IMG/VR virus record: IMGVR_UViG_3300044730_002015
Span: 105,525 to 169,524 of that record
Source: a virus
Direction: 5' to 3' (one strand)
DNA length: 64,000 nt
Shown: positions 32,155-40,872 of the stretch, piece after piece
Position numbering within the stretch: position 1 is the stretch's first letter
Layout of the letters: each line of letters opens with the position of its first letter
Translations under genes and position numbers: made by a program
The notes under the pieces: generated by a model
Told to the model about the DNA's origin: nothing
Databases searched by the model: none
What the model saw: only the letters and a program-made list of their open reading frames with translations

Positions 32155-32173
32155 AAAGGGCCCAGGGCCCTTT
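32155..32173 (-). terminator. rho-independent terminator
   Basis: 8-bp stem (32155-32162 with 32166-32173), and a T run follows on the minus strand. Ends the dehydrogenase transcript. Confidence 0.75.
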
Positions 32174-32192
32174 ATTGTGTGGTTCCTAACTT

Positions 32193-33593
32193 TTACAATC
32201 CAAACTTCTTAACAAACTTTGATTTTTTAACAGAAACTTCAAGATCTGGTTTTTTAATTTCAATAGTATCTACGGTAGCCACCGGCTTGGGTGGTTTGAT
32301 GGATTCCACGGGTTTCTCAATAGGTGCTTCATCAAGGCCATGAGTTTCCTTCAATCCTAATCTAGTGTTTCCGTAATGAATTACTCTAACGTCTTTAGTG
32401 CTTTGTAATTTACGCCAGGGATCAACGATTACACTACCCGGCCGTATTTCACAGTAGGGCTGTGTGTCTTGTTGTTCACCGGTATATTCGTAAGTGATTT
32501 TTCTATTGTGTGCCCAAAGGAAAATAGCATTACTGTCAATGCTGTCGATACATTCGTTTCGATCATCGGCCAATGGATCAACATAACGAACTCGTTGGCC
32601 AGCTTCTTTGACATAATGTCCAATCAGTGTTGAATAAGATCCAATGCAGTATTCAACATCGGGTTTGTAAGCCTTTCCATGGATCACTATAGGAAGTTTA
32701 GTTTCCTCTCTTAATTTCACCAGGAACAAGGCCATGTTTTTTGCTTGTATTTCTCTAGCGTGCATAATGGTATCAAACAAGTCGTAGCCAACACCATACT
32801 CCTGAGCCAACCAACGCAAGGCAATGTTATCCCTGGGATGGCAAGCGCCGGCGTCGCCCATGCCTGCGGTCATATACTTGGGACCTTGCAGTCTCATAGT
32901 TGACTTGGCCAAGGCATTGGTAACCACATCAACATCGATGTTGCCGATCTTGATGGCAAAGTCTTGTATCATGTTTACGATGCCAACTTTGGCTGAAATA
33001 TATGTGTTGTAAAAAATCTTGATGGCCTCGCACTCATCCCAAGTCCCGATTTCATAACGTGGATTGTTCTGCATGATTGTATCATAGATCTCAATCAGTT
33101 CGCTGGCGATACCAGTTTTTTCTCCTGATGCTGTGCCCACGATAACCATTTCAGGATTGGCCATATCCCACTTGACTGATCCCATGGCAATGAGATATGG
33201 ATTGTAAACAAACTGATGCATTTTATCCAGTCTTGTGATAAAATGTTTTCTAGTGGTTCCAGGTAGTACCGTGCTTACTAACACAATTTTTTTAGGAGTT
33301 TTGGCATAACGATTGATATTATCAATGGCATCAAAAACTGCCAGATGTCCAAAATCCCTGGGTTCTTTATGGCTGCTAGGCACCGAACCGTCGTATCCTT
33401 CGGCGTGTGGCGTTGGCACAGCAATAAAAATCCAATCCGAGTTGTTGATCAACTCAATGACATTGACTACTTTTACTGTTTTGCTGGTGCGGGGAACTAC
33501 GTCATATCCCCATACATCGTGTTTTTCAGCCATGACTTCGGCACAGTCCATGCCTAACTTACCTACACCAATCCAACCTATTTTTTTACGCAT
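32193..33593 (-). CDS. UDP-glucose/GDP-mannose dehydrogenase family protein
   Basis: 466 residues from the ATG at 33593 (GAGGG site). N-terminal NAD fold 'IGWIGVGKLGMDCAEVMAEK', then 'FIAVPTPHAEG', 'STVLPGTTRK', the catalytic Cys in 'DAGACHPRDNIALRWLA', and the C-terminal 'GKAYKPDVEYCIGS'. The family oxidises a nucleotide sugar twice to the uronic acid. A Pro/Lys-rich tail of about 70 residues is added. It probably feeds a phage-directed glycan pathway; UDP-glucose is the likely but unproved substrate. Confidence 0.85.
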   Translation of the reverse strand: MRKKIGWIGVGKLGMDCAEVMAEKHDVWGYDVVPRTSKTVKVVNVIELINNSDWIFIAVPTPHAEGYDGSVPSSHKEPRDFGHLAVFDAIDNINRYAKTPKKIVLVSTVLPGTTRKHFITRLDKMHQFVYNPYLIAMGSVKWDMANPEMVIVGTASGEKTGIASELIEIYDTIMQNNPRYEIGTWDECEAIKIFYNTYISAKVGIVNMIQDFAIKIGNIDVDVVTNALAKSTMRLQGPKYMTAGMGDAGACHPRDNIALRWLAQEYGVGYDLFDTIMHAREIQAKNMALFLVKLREETKLPIVIHGKAYKPDVEYCIGSYSTLIGHYVKEAGQRVRYVDPLADDRNECIDSIDSNAIFLWAHNRKITYEYTGEQQDTQPYCEIRPGSVIVDPWRKLQSTKDVRVIHYGNTRLGLKETHGLDEAPIEKPVESIKPPKPVATVDTIEIKKPDLEVSVKKSKFVKKFGL

Positions 33594-33766
33594 ACGAGCC
33601 CTCTTTTTGTATTGATATAGATATTTACAAGGCCATAAGCCCACCTAAAAATTTATTGACGCTAAATAATATTGCAACACAGTAGGAGGCGAAATACAAC
33701 AAAATCCACGGATCTCTGGTTAATATCTGAGATCTACCTCTTATGTTAGTGCCTAAGGAAAAACAG

Positions 33767-34336
33767 ATGTTTTCGAAAAACAAATTCTGGGCCGGCATAT
33801 TCTTATCTGCTGTCACGACCATTGTGGCAGCTCAGACCGATCCAATCATAACACAAAGCACCAGCACATCCACTAGCACCACAAATGCCAACAGCGAGAC
33901 CACAGTGAAATCGCCGCCGCCCACGGCCGTGGCACCTTCCATTAGTTCAATGAACTCGGACCTGTGTGCAGTGGGTGTATCAGGAGCGGCACAGACCCAG
34001 ATCCTGGGCATAGCCATTGGTACAACCTTTGTAGACAAAAACTGCGAGCGATTAAAACTCAGCAAAAGCCTCTACGACATGGGCATGAAGGTAGCAGCCG
34101 TGGCCACCTTGTGTGGCGACGAGCGTGTGTTTGAAGCCATGATGAACGCAGGCACACCCTGTCCTGTAGAAGGCAAAATCGGAGCCGAAGCTAAATCTAT
34201 CTGGGAAGAGCGTCGCAATCCCCGAAAGGCCGAAGCACTGCCTGTGGCATCTGCAGATACCAAGAAAGACAAATGGACCTGTGAATCCTATGCCGGTGAT
34301 GATCCTTTAGTGCGACAGAGACTTGGATGCCGGTAG
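33767..34336 (+). CDS. secreted conserved phage protein
   Basis: 189 residues. Signal peptide 'KFWAGIFLSAVTTIVAAQ', a Ser/Thr-rich linker ('QSTSTSTSTTNANSET'), then a four-Cys domain with 'AQTQILGIAIGTTFVDKNCE' and 'MNAGTPCPVEGKIG'. Start at 33767 rather than 33743 because of an AAGGA site 8 bases before. First gene of the plus-strand block; a TAAATA box lies about 100 bases upstream. The Cys domain is shared with other large marine phages, function unknown. Confidence 0.75.
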   Translation: MFSKNKFWAGIFLSAVTTIVAAQTDPIITQSTSTSTSTTNANSETTVKSPPPTAVAPSISSMNSDLCAVGVSGAAQTQILGIAIGTTFVDKNCERLKLSKSLYDMGMKVAAVATLCGDERVFEAMMNAGTPCPVEGKIGAEAKSIWEERRNPRKAEALPVASADTKKDKWTCESYAGDDPLVRQRLGCR

Positions 34337-35818
34337 ATGAATATGTGGCTTCGTTTCTGGATCTACTGGGCCTTGTTGACCTTTGGATTCTGGCTATATT
34401 ATCCTGCCTACGGTCAAACAGTCACCGGTAATCTTGTTAACCCTGCTGGAACGGCCTGGGGCATACCCAGTGCTCAAGTATTGAACTCGGCGGGCATTCT
34501 CGCTGTAGAAGGTGGCGGTGCATTTGTACCTGGTAGTCCTTACTACAACTCCGATTTCAACACCATCAGATTTAGTTACGCTCTAGGCACAGTGGCACAG
34601 AGCATAGCCATCAACTCGGCCTTGGCCGGAACTGGCATCAAGTGGTTGGGCTATGACTATTCTTGGCAGATACAGAATTCTTCGGGGCAGTCGGGGGGTA
34701 CTCTGTACGGCACTGTGTCGCTAAATGGCAACAATGGTAAGGCCTTGGAATCCTATGTCTACAACTATCCGCAAGGTATCACTCCAGCATCAACATTCTT
34801 GGCCGACTCGGGACGCCAATTGTTTTCGCAGAGCGGTGGCTACACCACGGGACAGGTCAGCAGTCTTGACATCACCTGGACCGGTCAGGATAGTCTTTTC
34901 TGGATGGGACTATATGGACCGCGTGTACGTAACACCGATGTGAGACTGTTGTATGGAGCAGATCTGTGTGCTGTCAACCCCTTGAGTGATCCCACTTGTC
35001 CTGGCTATCAGACAGCCATGTGTACTTCTAATCCTCTCAGCAGTGCTCTATGTCCAGGCTACGCCGCAGCCTATCTACAACAACAATGCACCATCTCGGC
35101 CTTGAGTGATCCTTCTTGCCCGGGATACACCACGGCCTATGTAACACAGCAAATGACCCAGACCTCCTCTGCCACTGCTTCTACCTCTGCCACCAGCACC
35201 ACTACAGTGAGTGTGACTGGAACTGTATCAACCACAGAACCCACCATAACCATCGCCACCGATGGCACTGTGACAACCACGGTGGCCACTGTGCCCGAGG
35301 CCGAAGTCAATGCCGTGGTCACACGCCAGATACCCAGCACAGCCAGTCCCACTGGCACTGTGACACTGCAGGTACAGACCAAGCCACAGGAAGAAAGCGA
35401 AGAAGAACGACGCCGCAGGCTGCGAGCAGCCACTGATGCCGAGCGTGAGATAGCACTCAAAGAAGAAAAGAAACGCGAAGAAGAAGCCAGCGAGCGTAGG
35501 CGAGAACTTGCGGCCAAAATGCGGGCCGCAGCACAAGAGTCTGCCATTGGTCGGGGTCGCGAAGCCATACGTGATGCCAGTCGTGCCGAGAACATGGAAC
35601 AACAAGTGGCCAACCAGGCCTTGATCGTGGCCACCATGAACTTTGTTCCGGGATTTGAAAGTTATGGTGTGGCTAGATTGCCCGACGCCCCGGGCTATCG
35701 TCCCTATGAAATATATCGCGGCCAACAGCCGGTAGACAACCGTAGACTATTACGCGGGCTCACTGGTGCTTCGGACCAAAGGCACGCTGACATGGTCAAT
35801 AGCCAGTATGGGAGATAG
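34337..35818 (+). CDS. large secreted protein with CPGY repeats and coiled coil
   Basis: 493 residues beginning directly after the previous stop. Signal peptide 'FWIYWALLTFGFWLYYPAYG'. A beta-rich domain of about 190 residues follows, then three repeats of the type 'NPLSDPTCPGYQTA', 'NPLSSALCPGYAAA' and 'SALSDPSCPGYTTA'. Next come a Thr/Ser-rich stretch, a charged coiled coil ('EEERRRRLRAATDAEREIAL'), and a C-terminal tail. CPGY repeats occur in proteins of cyanophages and relatives. It may be an envelope or virion adhesin; role unknown. Confidence 0.75.
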   Translation: MNMWLRFWIYWALLTFGFWLYYPAYGQTVTGNLVNPAGTAWGIPSAQVLNSAGILAVEGGGAFVPGSPYYNSDFNTIRFSYALGTVAQSIAINSALAGTGIKWLGYDYSWQIQNSSGQSGGTLYGTVSLNGNNGKALESYVYNYPQGITPASTFLADSGRQLFSQSGGYTTGQVSSLDITWTGQDSLFWMGLYGPRVRNTDVRLLYGADLCAVNPLSDPTCPGYQTAMCTSNPLSSALCPGYAAAYLQQQCTISALSDPSCPGYTTAYVTQQMTQTSSATASTSATSTTTVSVTGTVSTTEPTITIATDGTVTTTVATVPEAEVNAVVTRQIPSTASPTGTVTLQVQTKPQEESEEERRRRLRAATDAEREIALKEEKKREEEASERRRELAAKMRAAAQESAIGRGREAIRDASRAENMEQQVANQALIVATMNFVPGFESYGVARLPDAPGYRPYEIYRGQQPVDNRRLLRGLTGASDQRHADMVNSQYGR

Positions 35819-35820
35819 GC

Positions 35821-36027
35821 GTGGAATATAACCTACTGTTCCAGGCGTTCATGGTTTTCTATCTGCTAGAGATCGCATTTGTAGCGGTGTTTGTGTACAT
35901 GATGTCTCGAGAATATCATATAGAAGAACAGCAGCAGGCCATAGAACTGGCCAGAAACACAGGACCGTCTGCCAGTGATCTTATAAAAATGCGAGCCCTT
36001 GCTCGCGAACTAGAAAGACAAGGGTGA
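35821..36027 (+). CDS. 68-residue membrane protein (GTG start)
   Basis: GTG at 35821 after GGGAG. A membrane helix 'QAFMVFYLLEIAFVAVFVYM' is followed by a charged helix. Fits between its neighbours without gaps. Function unknown. Confidence 0.65.
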   Translation: MEYNLLFQAFMVFYLLEIAFVAVFVYMMSREYHIEEQQQAIELARNTGPSASDLIKMRALARELERQG

Positions 36028-36028
36028 T

Positions 36029-36268
36029 ATGCACATCAAAGAAGCAGTACAGATACTAACAGAAGGCAATCACAGATTGGCCTGGCGTACTGATCGTGCC
36101 TTGGATCTCTTGAATCAGTGGCGCAGTGCTGCTATTGATGATAAAACTTTCCAGAATGGTATATCTTCGCTGTGTGAACTGGATCCGCAAGATCTAGCAT
36201 CAGATGAAGAAGTGCATCTTGATTTGTTTAACAAAACGATGTACGCCATAGCCAATCAAGACAAATAA
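36029..36268 (+). CDS. small hypothetical protein
   Basis: 79 residues: 'MHIKEAVQILTEGNHRLAWR' and 'FQNGISSLCELDPQDLASDE'. Soluble, helical. In the plus-strand operon; function unknown. Confidence 0.65.
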   Translation: MHIKEAVQILTEGNHRLAWRTDRALDLLNQWRSAAIDDKTFQNGISSLCELDPQDLASDEEVHLDLFNKTMYAIANQDK

Positions 36269-36283
36269 CAAAGGAGCTGTAAA

Positions 36284-36763
36284 ATGACGCAAGAAATCAA
36301 AGATGTAAACAAAAAGATAGACGCTGCAGAAGCAGCAGTCAAAAAGTATGCCAGCAAAGACACAGTGATCAGCATAGGTGGATACGAGTTCACGCCAGCA
36401 AAACTCATGGTAGCAGCCACAATAGTTTCGTCTGTTTTGGGCGCACTTTACGGTACTTTTGAAGTGTACAAAAGTTACCAGGACATGAAGACCAAGATTG
36501 AAAAGTATGTGACTCCGGACCTGACAGAAATTGAAAAGAAACTGGCCATCGTGGAAGAGAACAGCCAGAAGTCATCGGACTACACACGCGATATCAAGAA
36601 CGATCTAAGAGCAGATATCCGCAAACTGGAAAAGATAGTGGAAGATGTAGAACGCAGTTCAAAGCAGAGCCAGCGTGAGCAAGATCGTGATCTGCGTGAA
36701 ATCCGCCGAGAGATTGACAACAAGATCCAAAAGGCTCTAGACAATCCCCTGGCAGGAAAATAA
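36284..36763 (+). CDS. membrane-anchored coiled-coil protein
   Basis: 159 residues with an AAGGAG site. 'LMVAATIVSSVLGALYGTFE' is a membrane helix near residue 45, and 'EEKLEK'-type heptads fill the last 80 residues ('DIRKLEKIVEDVERSSKQSQ'). Probably an inner-membrane or virion internal protein; unassigned. Confidence 0.65.
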   Translation: MTQEIKDVNKKIDAAEAAVKKYASKDTVISIGGYEFTPAKLMVAATIVSSVLGALYGTFEVYKSYQDMKTKIEKYVTPDLTEIEKKLAIVEENSQKSSDYTRDIKNDLRADIRKLEKIVEDVERSSKQSQREQDRDLREIRREIDNKIQKALDNPLAGK

Positions 36764-36775
36764 AGGTGAAGTTAG

Positions 36776-37219
36776 ATGTCAGATATAAAGAAGCCTTCGA
36801 TGGCACGCATAGCCGTGGATACCATCAAGGAGGCCAAAGAAGCCGGCGAAGAGATCGGCAGGATGGTAGCAGAAATACAGGCCGACAACGAGCGTTCGGT
36901 CAGGCAGTATCAAGCCCAGGTCATGTCAAAGCGCCGAGAAGAACGCATCCACGAACACGAACTGGATCAGATCGCCATGGATCAGTGGATTGCGGAAGAG
37001 CAACGCAAAAAACATCAAGAAAAGGTGCGGCAAGATGTAGAACGAACCTACGGTCGGGGCAGTTGGGATAAGATACAGGCCACCAAGGCTAGAATAAAAC
37101 AGATCGAAGCCGAAGATCTTCGGGCAGCCAATGAATTACGCAATCGCATGAATGATTTGCTGTGGTGGTGCCTGGGCATATCTGCCATACTGGCCTATGC
37201 ATTCAAACTATACAAATGA
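36776..37219 (+). CDS. coiled-coil protein with C-terminal membrane anchor
   Basis: 147 residues: 'MSDIKKPSMARIAVDTIKEA', a long charged helix ('RREERIHEHELDQIAMDQWI'), and a C-terminal membrane helix 'WWCLGISAILAYAFKLYK'. Topology is the reverse of its neighbour at 36284. A frame one base off also stays open but lacks protein-like composition. Confidence 0.65.
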   Translation: MSDIKKPSMARIAVDTIKEAKEAGEEIGRMVAEIQADNERSVRQYQAQVMSKRREERIHEHELDQIAMDQWIAEEQRKKHQEKVRQDVERTYGRGSWDKIQATKARIKQIEAEDLRAANELRNRMNDLLWWCLGISAILAYAFKLYK

Positions 37220-37241
37220 GACCCGCACACATATTCGCCTT

Positions 37242-37268
37242 CACAAGTCTTTTGTGTACATTTTTTTT
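37242..37268 (+). terminator. probable rho-independent terminator
   Basis: Short stem CACAA/TTGTG (37242-37246 with 37252-37256) and then eight T after TACA. The stem is weak, but the T run and place between genes fit. Confidence 0.5.
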
Positions 37269-37329
37269 GCTGTGGCTAGAACATCAAAAATTCTAGCATT
37301 GGTAAATATTCCTGTTAGGAGCAACTGCG

Positions 37330-37602
37330 GTGAACGATAAAAAATTATTCAAGTGGGCGGCCTTGCTGATAGTTTTACCCATAGGGTTAGCCATATTCGG
37401 CGGTGATAAATTTCGTTATCCCTGTCAAGATCCTGCCAACTGGGATACGCCACAATGTCAAAAACCCTTGTGTGACGTCACTCGCACCTGCCCCGAGCAC
37501 ATATTCAAAGGTCAGCGTGATCCTAGACTGGGTCCACCCACAGAAACTGCCCAGGCCCCTGCGCCTGCCGCCAAACCACAACAAGGAGCCGAGTGCAAAT
37601 GA
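37330..37602 (+). CDS. small membrane or exported protein with four Cys (GTG start)
   Basis: 90 residues, GTG at 37330 after AGGAG. 'LFKWAALLIVLPIGLAIFGG' is a signal or anchor; 'YPCQDPANWDTPQCQKPLCD' plus 'RTCPEH' gives a Cys-rich periplasmic part, then a Pro/Ala tail. TAAATA lies about 25 bases upstream. Seen in other marine T4-like phages beside the gene at 37599. Confidence 0.75.
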   Translation: MNDKKLFKWAALLIVLPIGLAIFGGDKFRYPCQDPANWDTPQCQKPLCDVTRTCPEHIFKGQRDPRLGPPTETAQAPAPAAKPQQGAECK

Positions 37603-37916
37603 AACTGTTAGATAAAATCATAGATCGTAGTCCAGAAGAAAAACAAACCTTTATCTATACCGATGAACAGCTCATGGCCAGACTGCGTTTCTTTATAGGC
37701 ATCTGTCTAGCATTGACCTTGACTGGTATCGTGTTTGTGGTACTGTACTCGATTATATTTGTCACTCAACCGCTGAATGCTATCAGCCCTATAGATCAAA
37801 AGTTCTTTGAACTTATCATACCAATCGCAACTTTCTTGACTGGTACATTGTCAGGCATCATGTTGGCCGGCAATGACAAAAAGCCCAAGCCCGAAGAATC
37901 CAAATCCCAAGATTAA
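37599..37916 (+). CDS. two-helix membrane protein
   Basis: 105 residues from the ATG at 37599 (AAGGAG 11 bases before). Two membrane helices, 'FFIGICLALTLTGIVFVVLY' and 'FELIIPIATFLTGTLSGIML', and a Lys-rich tail. Its layout is like small holin-like proteins, yet no lysis link is shown. It ends convergently with the gene at 37913. Confidence 0.65.
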   Translation: MKLLDKIIDRSPEEKQTFIYTDEQLMARLRFFIGICLALTLTGIVFVVLYSIIFVTQPLNAISPIDQKFFELIIPIATFLTGTLSGIMLAGNDKKPKPEESKSQD

Positions 37917-38197
37917 TATTTTTTGCCGTGGCTACGGAAAATAAGATGATTGCCTGCGCCTAGCACACAGGCTCGATCAGTGTAGACCACTACCACCGTA
38001 AATGATTCGTTGGTTGGATTACTGTAAATGGCCAAGGTGGCTTTGTCTTGTACACTACGGCCCAGCACCACTGGTTCTTCCTCGTACTCTTTCCTTAGAG
38101 TGCGATCCAATGTTTCAAATGTACTGCAATAGAATTCGGCTTTCAAGGGTTTAATTTCTGCCTGGGCCATGAGCGTGACAAATAGTAAATCAATCAT
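37913..38197 (-). CDS. small exported hypothetical protein
   Basis: 94 residues. 'MIDLLFVTLMAQAEIKP' looks like a short signal peptide; the mature part is beta-rich with two Cys ('EFYCSTFET', 'DRACVLGAGNH'), likely a disulfide. ATGA overlap with the CHASE2 gene suggests a functional pair. Confidence 0.65.
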   Translation of the reverse strand: MIDLLFVTLMAQAEIKPLKAEFYCSTFETLDRTLRKEYEEEPVVLGRSVQDKATLAIYSNPTNESFTVVVVYTDRACVLGAGNHLIFRSHGKKY

Positions 38198-39423
38198 GTT
38201 TTGTCCTTAGAATTTTGTCCACCGCATATCCACACACAAAGATAGCATCTTAGATGATGGCGATATCGCTGATATAAAATGAATAGCACAGGCGTGAGAG
38301 ATATCACTGTGGGCCATACAGGATCAAACAGCACATTGATGTTGGACAAGGCCACAAAAGGCACGCCAGCAGTGATGCATAAAATCAGCACAAGTTTCAC
38401 TACATTTATTACATCTTGCGATCTTTGCCAGAAATACCATAGGGCCAAAAACGCACATATAGATATGATGGTTTCTAACATGACCACAAATGCAGAACGC
38501 AAGGGTGGCGGACCGTCCAGGATGGTCTGTAGAGCGTGTGCCTGTATCACGTGGGAGTACATCAGTCCATTGGGAGTTGACAGTTGACTATTAACTCCTG
38601 ATAGACTGGTACCCACTATCACTATTTTGTTTTTTACAGCTTTGAATCGATCCTGCCCTAGTTTAAGAGTTTTGAACTCGTGATCGTAGTTGATGTAAAA
38701 TTTGCCTGAACTGTCAGTGGCGATATTAAGAAACTGTCCTATACCAATACGCACACCTTTTCCGGTGTGTTTGAAATCATAATTGGACTCGTGTACTGTG
38801 TATCTCAGCGCTTCTATGATGGGACTGGCGTGTAGCACACCGTTGACTGGCACCACTAATGGATATTTGTTGTACAAATCAGATGCTGTGGAAAAGTCTG
38901 TGGTACCCACACCCGATGCAGATTGTATCAACTTTGGCAGCGGAGATACTGTGCCACTGTATTGATGCATTTGATCTAGATTTTTTTGATCCAACCCTTG
39001 GAATTTTTTCGGAGTATATGAACTACCCGTTGAGTCCATGGTGGCCTGCTGTACCAGGATCACGCCTTTGGAGGCCAGTGCTTTGGCCAACTCCTCATCG
39101 CCACGAGCACGATCTGGATCTTCTAGGGGTATGTCCAAGATAATGGCACCGGCGCCTTCGGTTCTCAATCGATTGACAACGGCAGCAACATCACGGCGAT
39201 CAAATGGCCAGCGACCGTATTTGGCTTGGCTGGATTGATCTATGTCTACTATCACAATATCATCGCTGATTCTAGAATGGCTGCTGCTGGTAACCCAGGC
39301 CAGGCCTTGTTTTCCTATGCCAAATAAATCCATGGCCTGTAGTATCACCAAAACGGTCAACACCAGGCCTGGCACCAAGATGCTGCGGAAAGATTGCATA
39401 TGAGATTTGATTTTTTCTATCAC
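38194..39423 (-). CDS. CHASE2-domain membrane protein without output domain
   Basis: 409 residues. After an N-terminal membrane helix comes the extracytoplasmic CHASE2 sensor: 'VIVDIDQSSQAKYGRWPFDR', 'GAIILDIPLED', 'KIVIVGTSLSGVNSQLSTPN' and 'HVIQAHALQTIL'. Three C-terminal membrane helices follow. In bacteria CHASE2 sits in front of kinase or cyclase domains; here the protein ends about 25 residues after the last helix. It may be a stand-alone sensor or envelope protein working with the small exported protein at 37913. The start is a GTG. Confidence 0.85.
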   Translation of the reverse strand: MIEKIKSHMQSFRSILVPGLVLTVLVILQAMDLFGIGKQGLAWVTSSSHSRISDDIVIVDIDQSSQAKYGRWPFDRRDVAAVVNRLRTEGAGAIILDIPLEDPDRARGDEELAKALASKGVILVQQATMDSTGSSYTPKKFQGLDQKNLDQMHQYSGTVSPLPKLIQSASGVGTTDFSTASDLYNKYPLVVPVNGVLHASPIIEALRYTVHESNYDFKHTGKGVRIGIGQFLNIATDSSGKFYINYDHEFKTLKLGQDRFKAVKNKIVIVGTSLSGVNSQLSTPNGLMYSHVIQAHALQTILDGPPPLRSAFVVMLETIISICAFLALWYFWQRSQDVINVVKLVLILCITAGVPFVALSNINVLFDPVWPTVISLTPVLFILYQRYRHHLRCYLCVWICGGQNSKDKT

Positions 39424-39444
39424 GGTAGATATTGATTTTATACT

Positions 39445-39627
39445 CTACTGCGAATTACTGCTAGTAGTTAGGTTAAGTTGACAGGGATTTTGAACATTGG
39501 CATTGCTGCCTTGATTGATCTGTAGTCTATCAAGTTCTGCAATCACACCTACATATAACAACAGATCTTTATTCATGATATCACATAGAAAAATGTCGTT
39601 GATTTGCATCAACGACATAGTTTCCAC
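39445..39627 (-). CDS. small hypothetical protein (GTG start)
   Basis: 60 residues from a GTG at 39627 with a GGAGG site: 'ETMSLMQINDIFLCDIMNKD' and 'LQINQGSNANVQNPCQLNLT'. Two Cys. TAAATA lies about 33 bases upstream. Confidence 0.55.
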   Translation of the reverse strand: METMSLMQINDIFLCDIMNKDLLLYVGVIAELDRLQINQGSNANVQNPCQLNLTTSSNSQ

Positions 39628-39701
39628 GGCTTGCCTCCGCTGGGGTCTACAAATATTTACGGCGCAATCATACAAAATAAACTGAGCATACAAAGAAAAC
39701 A

Positions 39702-39707
39702 TAAATT
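39702..39707 (+). promoter_or_regulatory. variant late-type box TAAATT, 5 nt before ATG 39713
   Basis: Plus-strand TAAATT with a 5-base gap to the metallophosphatase ATG; same spacing as the minus-strand TAAATA set, weaker sequence. Confidence 0.3.
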
Positions 39708-39712
39708 ATTGC

Positions 39713-40498
39713 ATGGCCTTTGCATTTGATCTTATTTCGGATCTGCACGTTCTTCCAGAAGATGACTTCTCCTGGGAAGGTCAAGCCACCAGCCTGATTG
39801 CCATAGTGGCCGGAGATGTCAGCAAAGATCGGGCCACTACTGTTGCTGTGCTTAAAGAAATAGCATCCAAGTACCGACAAGTTTTTTATCTGGATGGCAA
39901 CACCGAACACAGGTACTTCTTAGATGATATCCCGGCCAGCATAGAAGATCTTGAAAACGAACTCAATGTCATTGAAAATTTGGTTTATCTAAACAACAAG
40001 GTAGTGATCAGCAATGGCATCGCTATACTTGGTACCAATGGTTGGTGGGATTACGAATTTGACCAGACCGACGACATTGAGCAAAGTTTCAATTTCGTCA
40101 CAGACACTTACAAGATCACCAGAGATGCGGCCTATAAACTCTTGAGCCTGGCATATCAAGATGCTGCTTATCTCACACGCAGTATTGAAAAACTACAAAG
40201 GCACAGAGATGTCAGTCGTATCATTGTAGTAACGCACACCTTGCCTCGAGCCAGTTTGGTTCAACACGACCCAACCCTGCAAGGAACTTACAAAATGGGC
40301 CTAATGGGCAATGCTGGTATGCAGGCTGTGCTGGATGCAGATACCGAAAAGAAAATCACACATTGGTTATTTGGACACTACCACGGACGTGTGGATCAGG
40401 CCATTGACGGTGTAAGATATATCAACAATCCGCGTGGTAGGGTTTCAGATGTACTGCATGATCCTTATCATCCACTAAGGATCAGTATACAGATTTAA
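39713..40498 (+). CDS. calcineurin-like metallophosphatase, second copy
   Basis: 261 residues with 'LISDLHVLPEDD', 'VAGDVSKD', 'LDGNTEHRY', 'VVTHTLPRAS' and 'WLFGHYHGRVD', the full set of two-metal phosphatase motifs. 'RYINNPRGR' near the end is shared with the family member at 5480 ('RIVCNPRGY'), yet overall they are distant. Substrate unknown. Divergent from the 39627 gene and convergent with clpS. Confidence 0.9.
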   Translation: MAFAFDLISDLHVLPEDDFSWEGQATSLIAIVAGDVSKDRATTVAVLKEIASKYRQVFYLDGNTEHRYFLDDIPASIEDLENELNVIENLVYLNNKVVISNGIAILGTNGWWDYEFDQTDDIEQSFNFVTDTYKITRDAAYKLLSLAYQDAAYLTRSIEKLQRHRDVSRIIVVTHTLPRASLVQHDPTLQGTYKMGLMGNAGMQAVLDADTEKKITHWLFGHYHGRVDQAIDGVRYINNPRGRVSDVLHDPYHPLRISIQI

Positions 40499-40803
40499 CT
40501 TTCGTCGGGCTCTAGCCGTACCTGCAAGGGATAACCATTGGTACGAGCATTGAGCGTGACTTCTATGCCTTTTTGTTCTGCGATTTCATAGGGCAGCACC
40601 GCAACAGTGGCCGCGCCCTGCGTATGGATATCCACTGTGATCTTTTCGGCTGTTTCGTAACTGTAACGGAAATGCTCTATCAGGCTTTGGATCACAAATT
40701 CCAGCGTGGTTTGATTGTCGTTGATGTATATGACCTTGAACATAGGTGGTTCTTTAAGGTCTAGATTCTTTTTGATTTCTGTTTTAACGTCAGCCAATCC
40801 CAT
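40495..40803 (-). CDS. clpS: ClpS-like N-degron adaptor
   Basis: 102 residues. 'MFKVIYINDNQTTLEFVIQS' and 'ATVAVLPYEIAEQKGIEVT' follow the ClpS fold closely, including the Asn-Asp of the N-degron pocket and the 'YEIAE' helix. ClpS brings proteins with destabilising N-termini to ClpA (ClpC in others). No ClpA is seen here, so it may act with host ClpA or block it. It lies two genes from clpX. Ribosome site AAAGGA. Confidence 0.88.
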   Translation of the reverse strand: MGLADVKTEIKKNLDLKEPPMFKVIYINDNQTTLEFVIQSLIEHFRYSYETAEKITVDIHTQGAATVAVLPYEIAEQKGIEVTLNARTNGYPLQVRLEPDES

Positions 40804-40820
40804 GATGATCCTTTAAGTTA

Positions 40821-40848
40821 AAGTAAGCAGAGTTGCCTCTGCTTACTT
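40821..40848 (-). promoter_or_regulatory. 12-bp hairpin between hsp20 and clpS
   Basis: Perfect stem 40821-40832 with 40837-40848 and TTGC loop. On the minus strand it follows a TAAATA box by two bases and precedes the clpS ribosome site. It may end the hsp20 transcript or form a 5' hairpin on a clpS transcript. Confidence 0.6.
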
Positions 40849-40872
40849 GTATTTACACCAAAGTTTATTATA

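Noticed and set aside
35137-35725. Long antisense frames opposite the CPGY-repeat protein
   Set aside because: They have low-complexity composition, no ribosome site and no family match, while the plus frame has a signal peptide and repeats.
36766-37071. Alternative plus frame overlapping 36776-37219
   Set aside because: It is rich in Arg, Gly and Thr without structure, whereas the chosen frame gives a coiled coil and membrane anchor.
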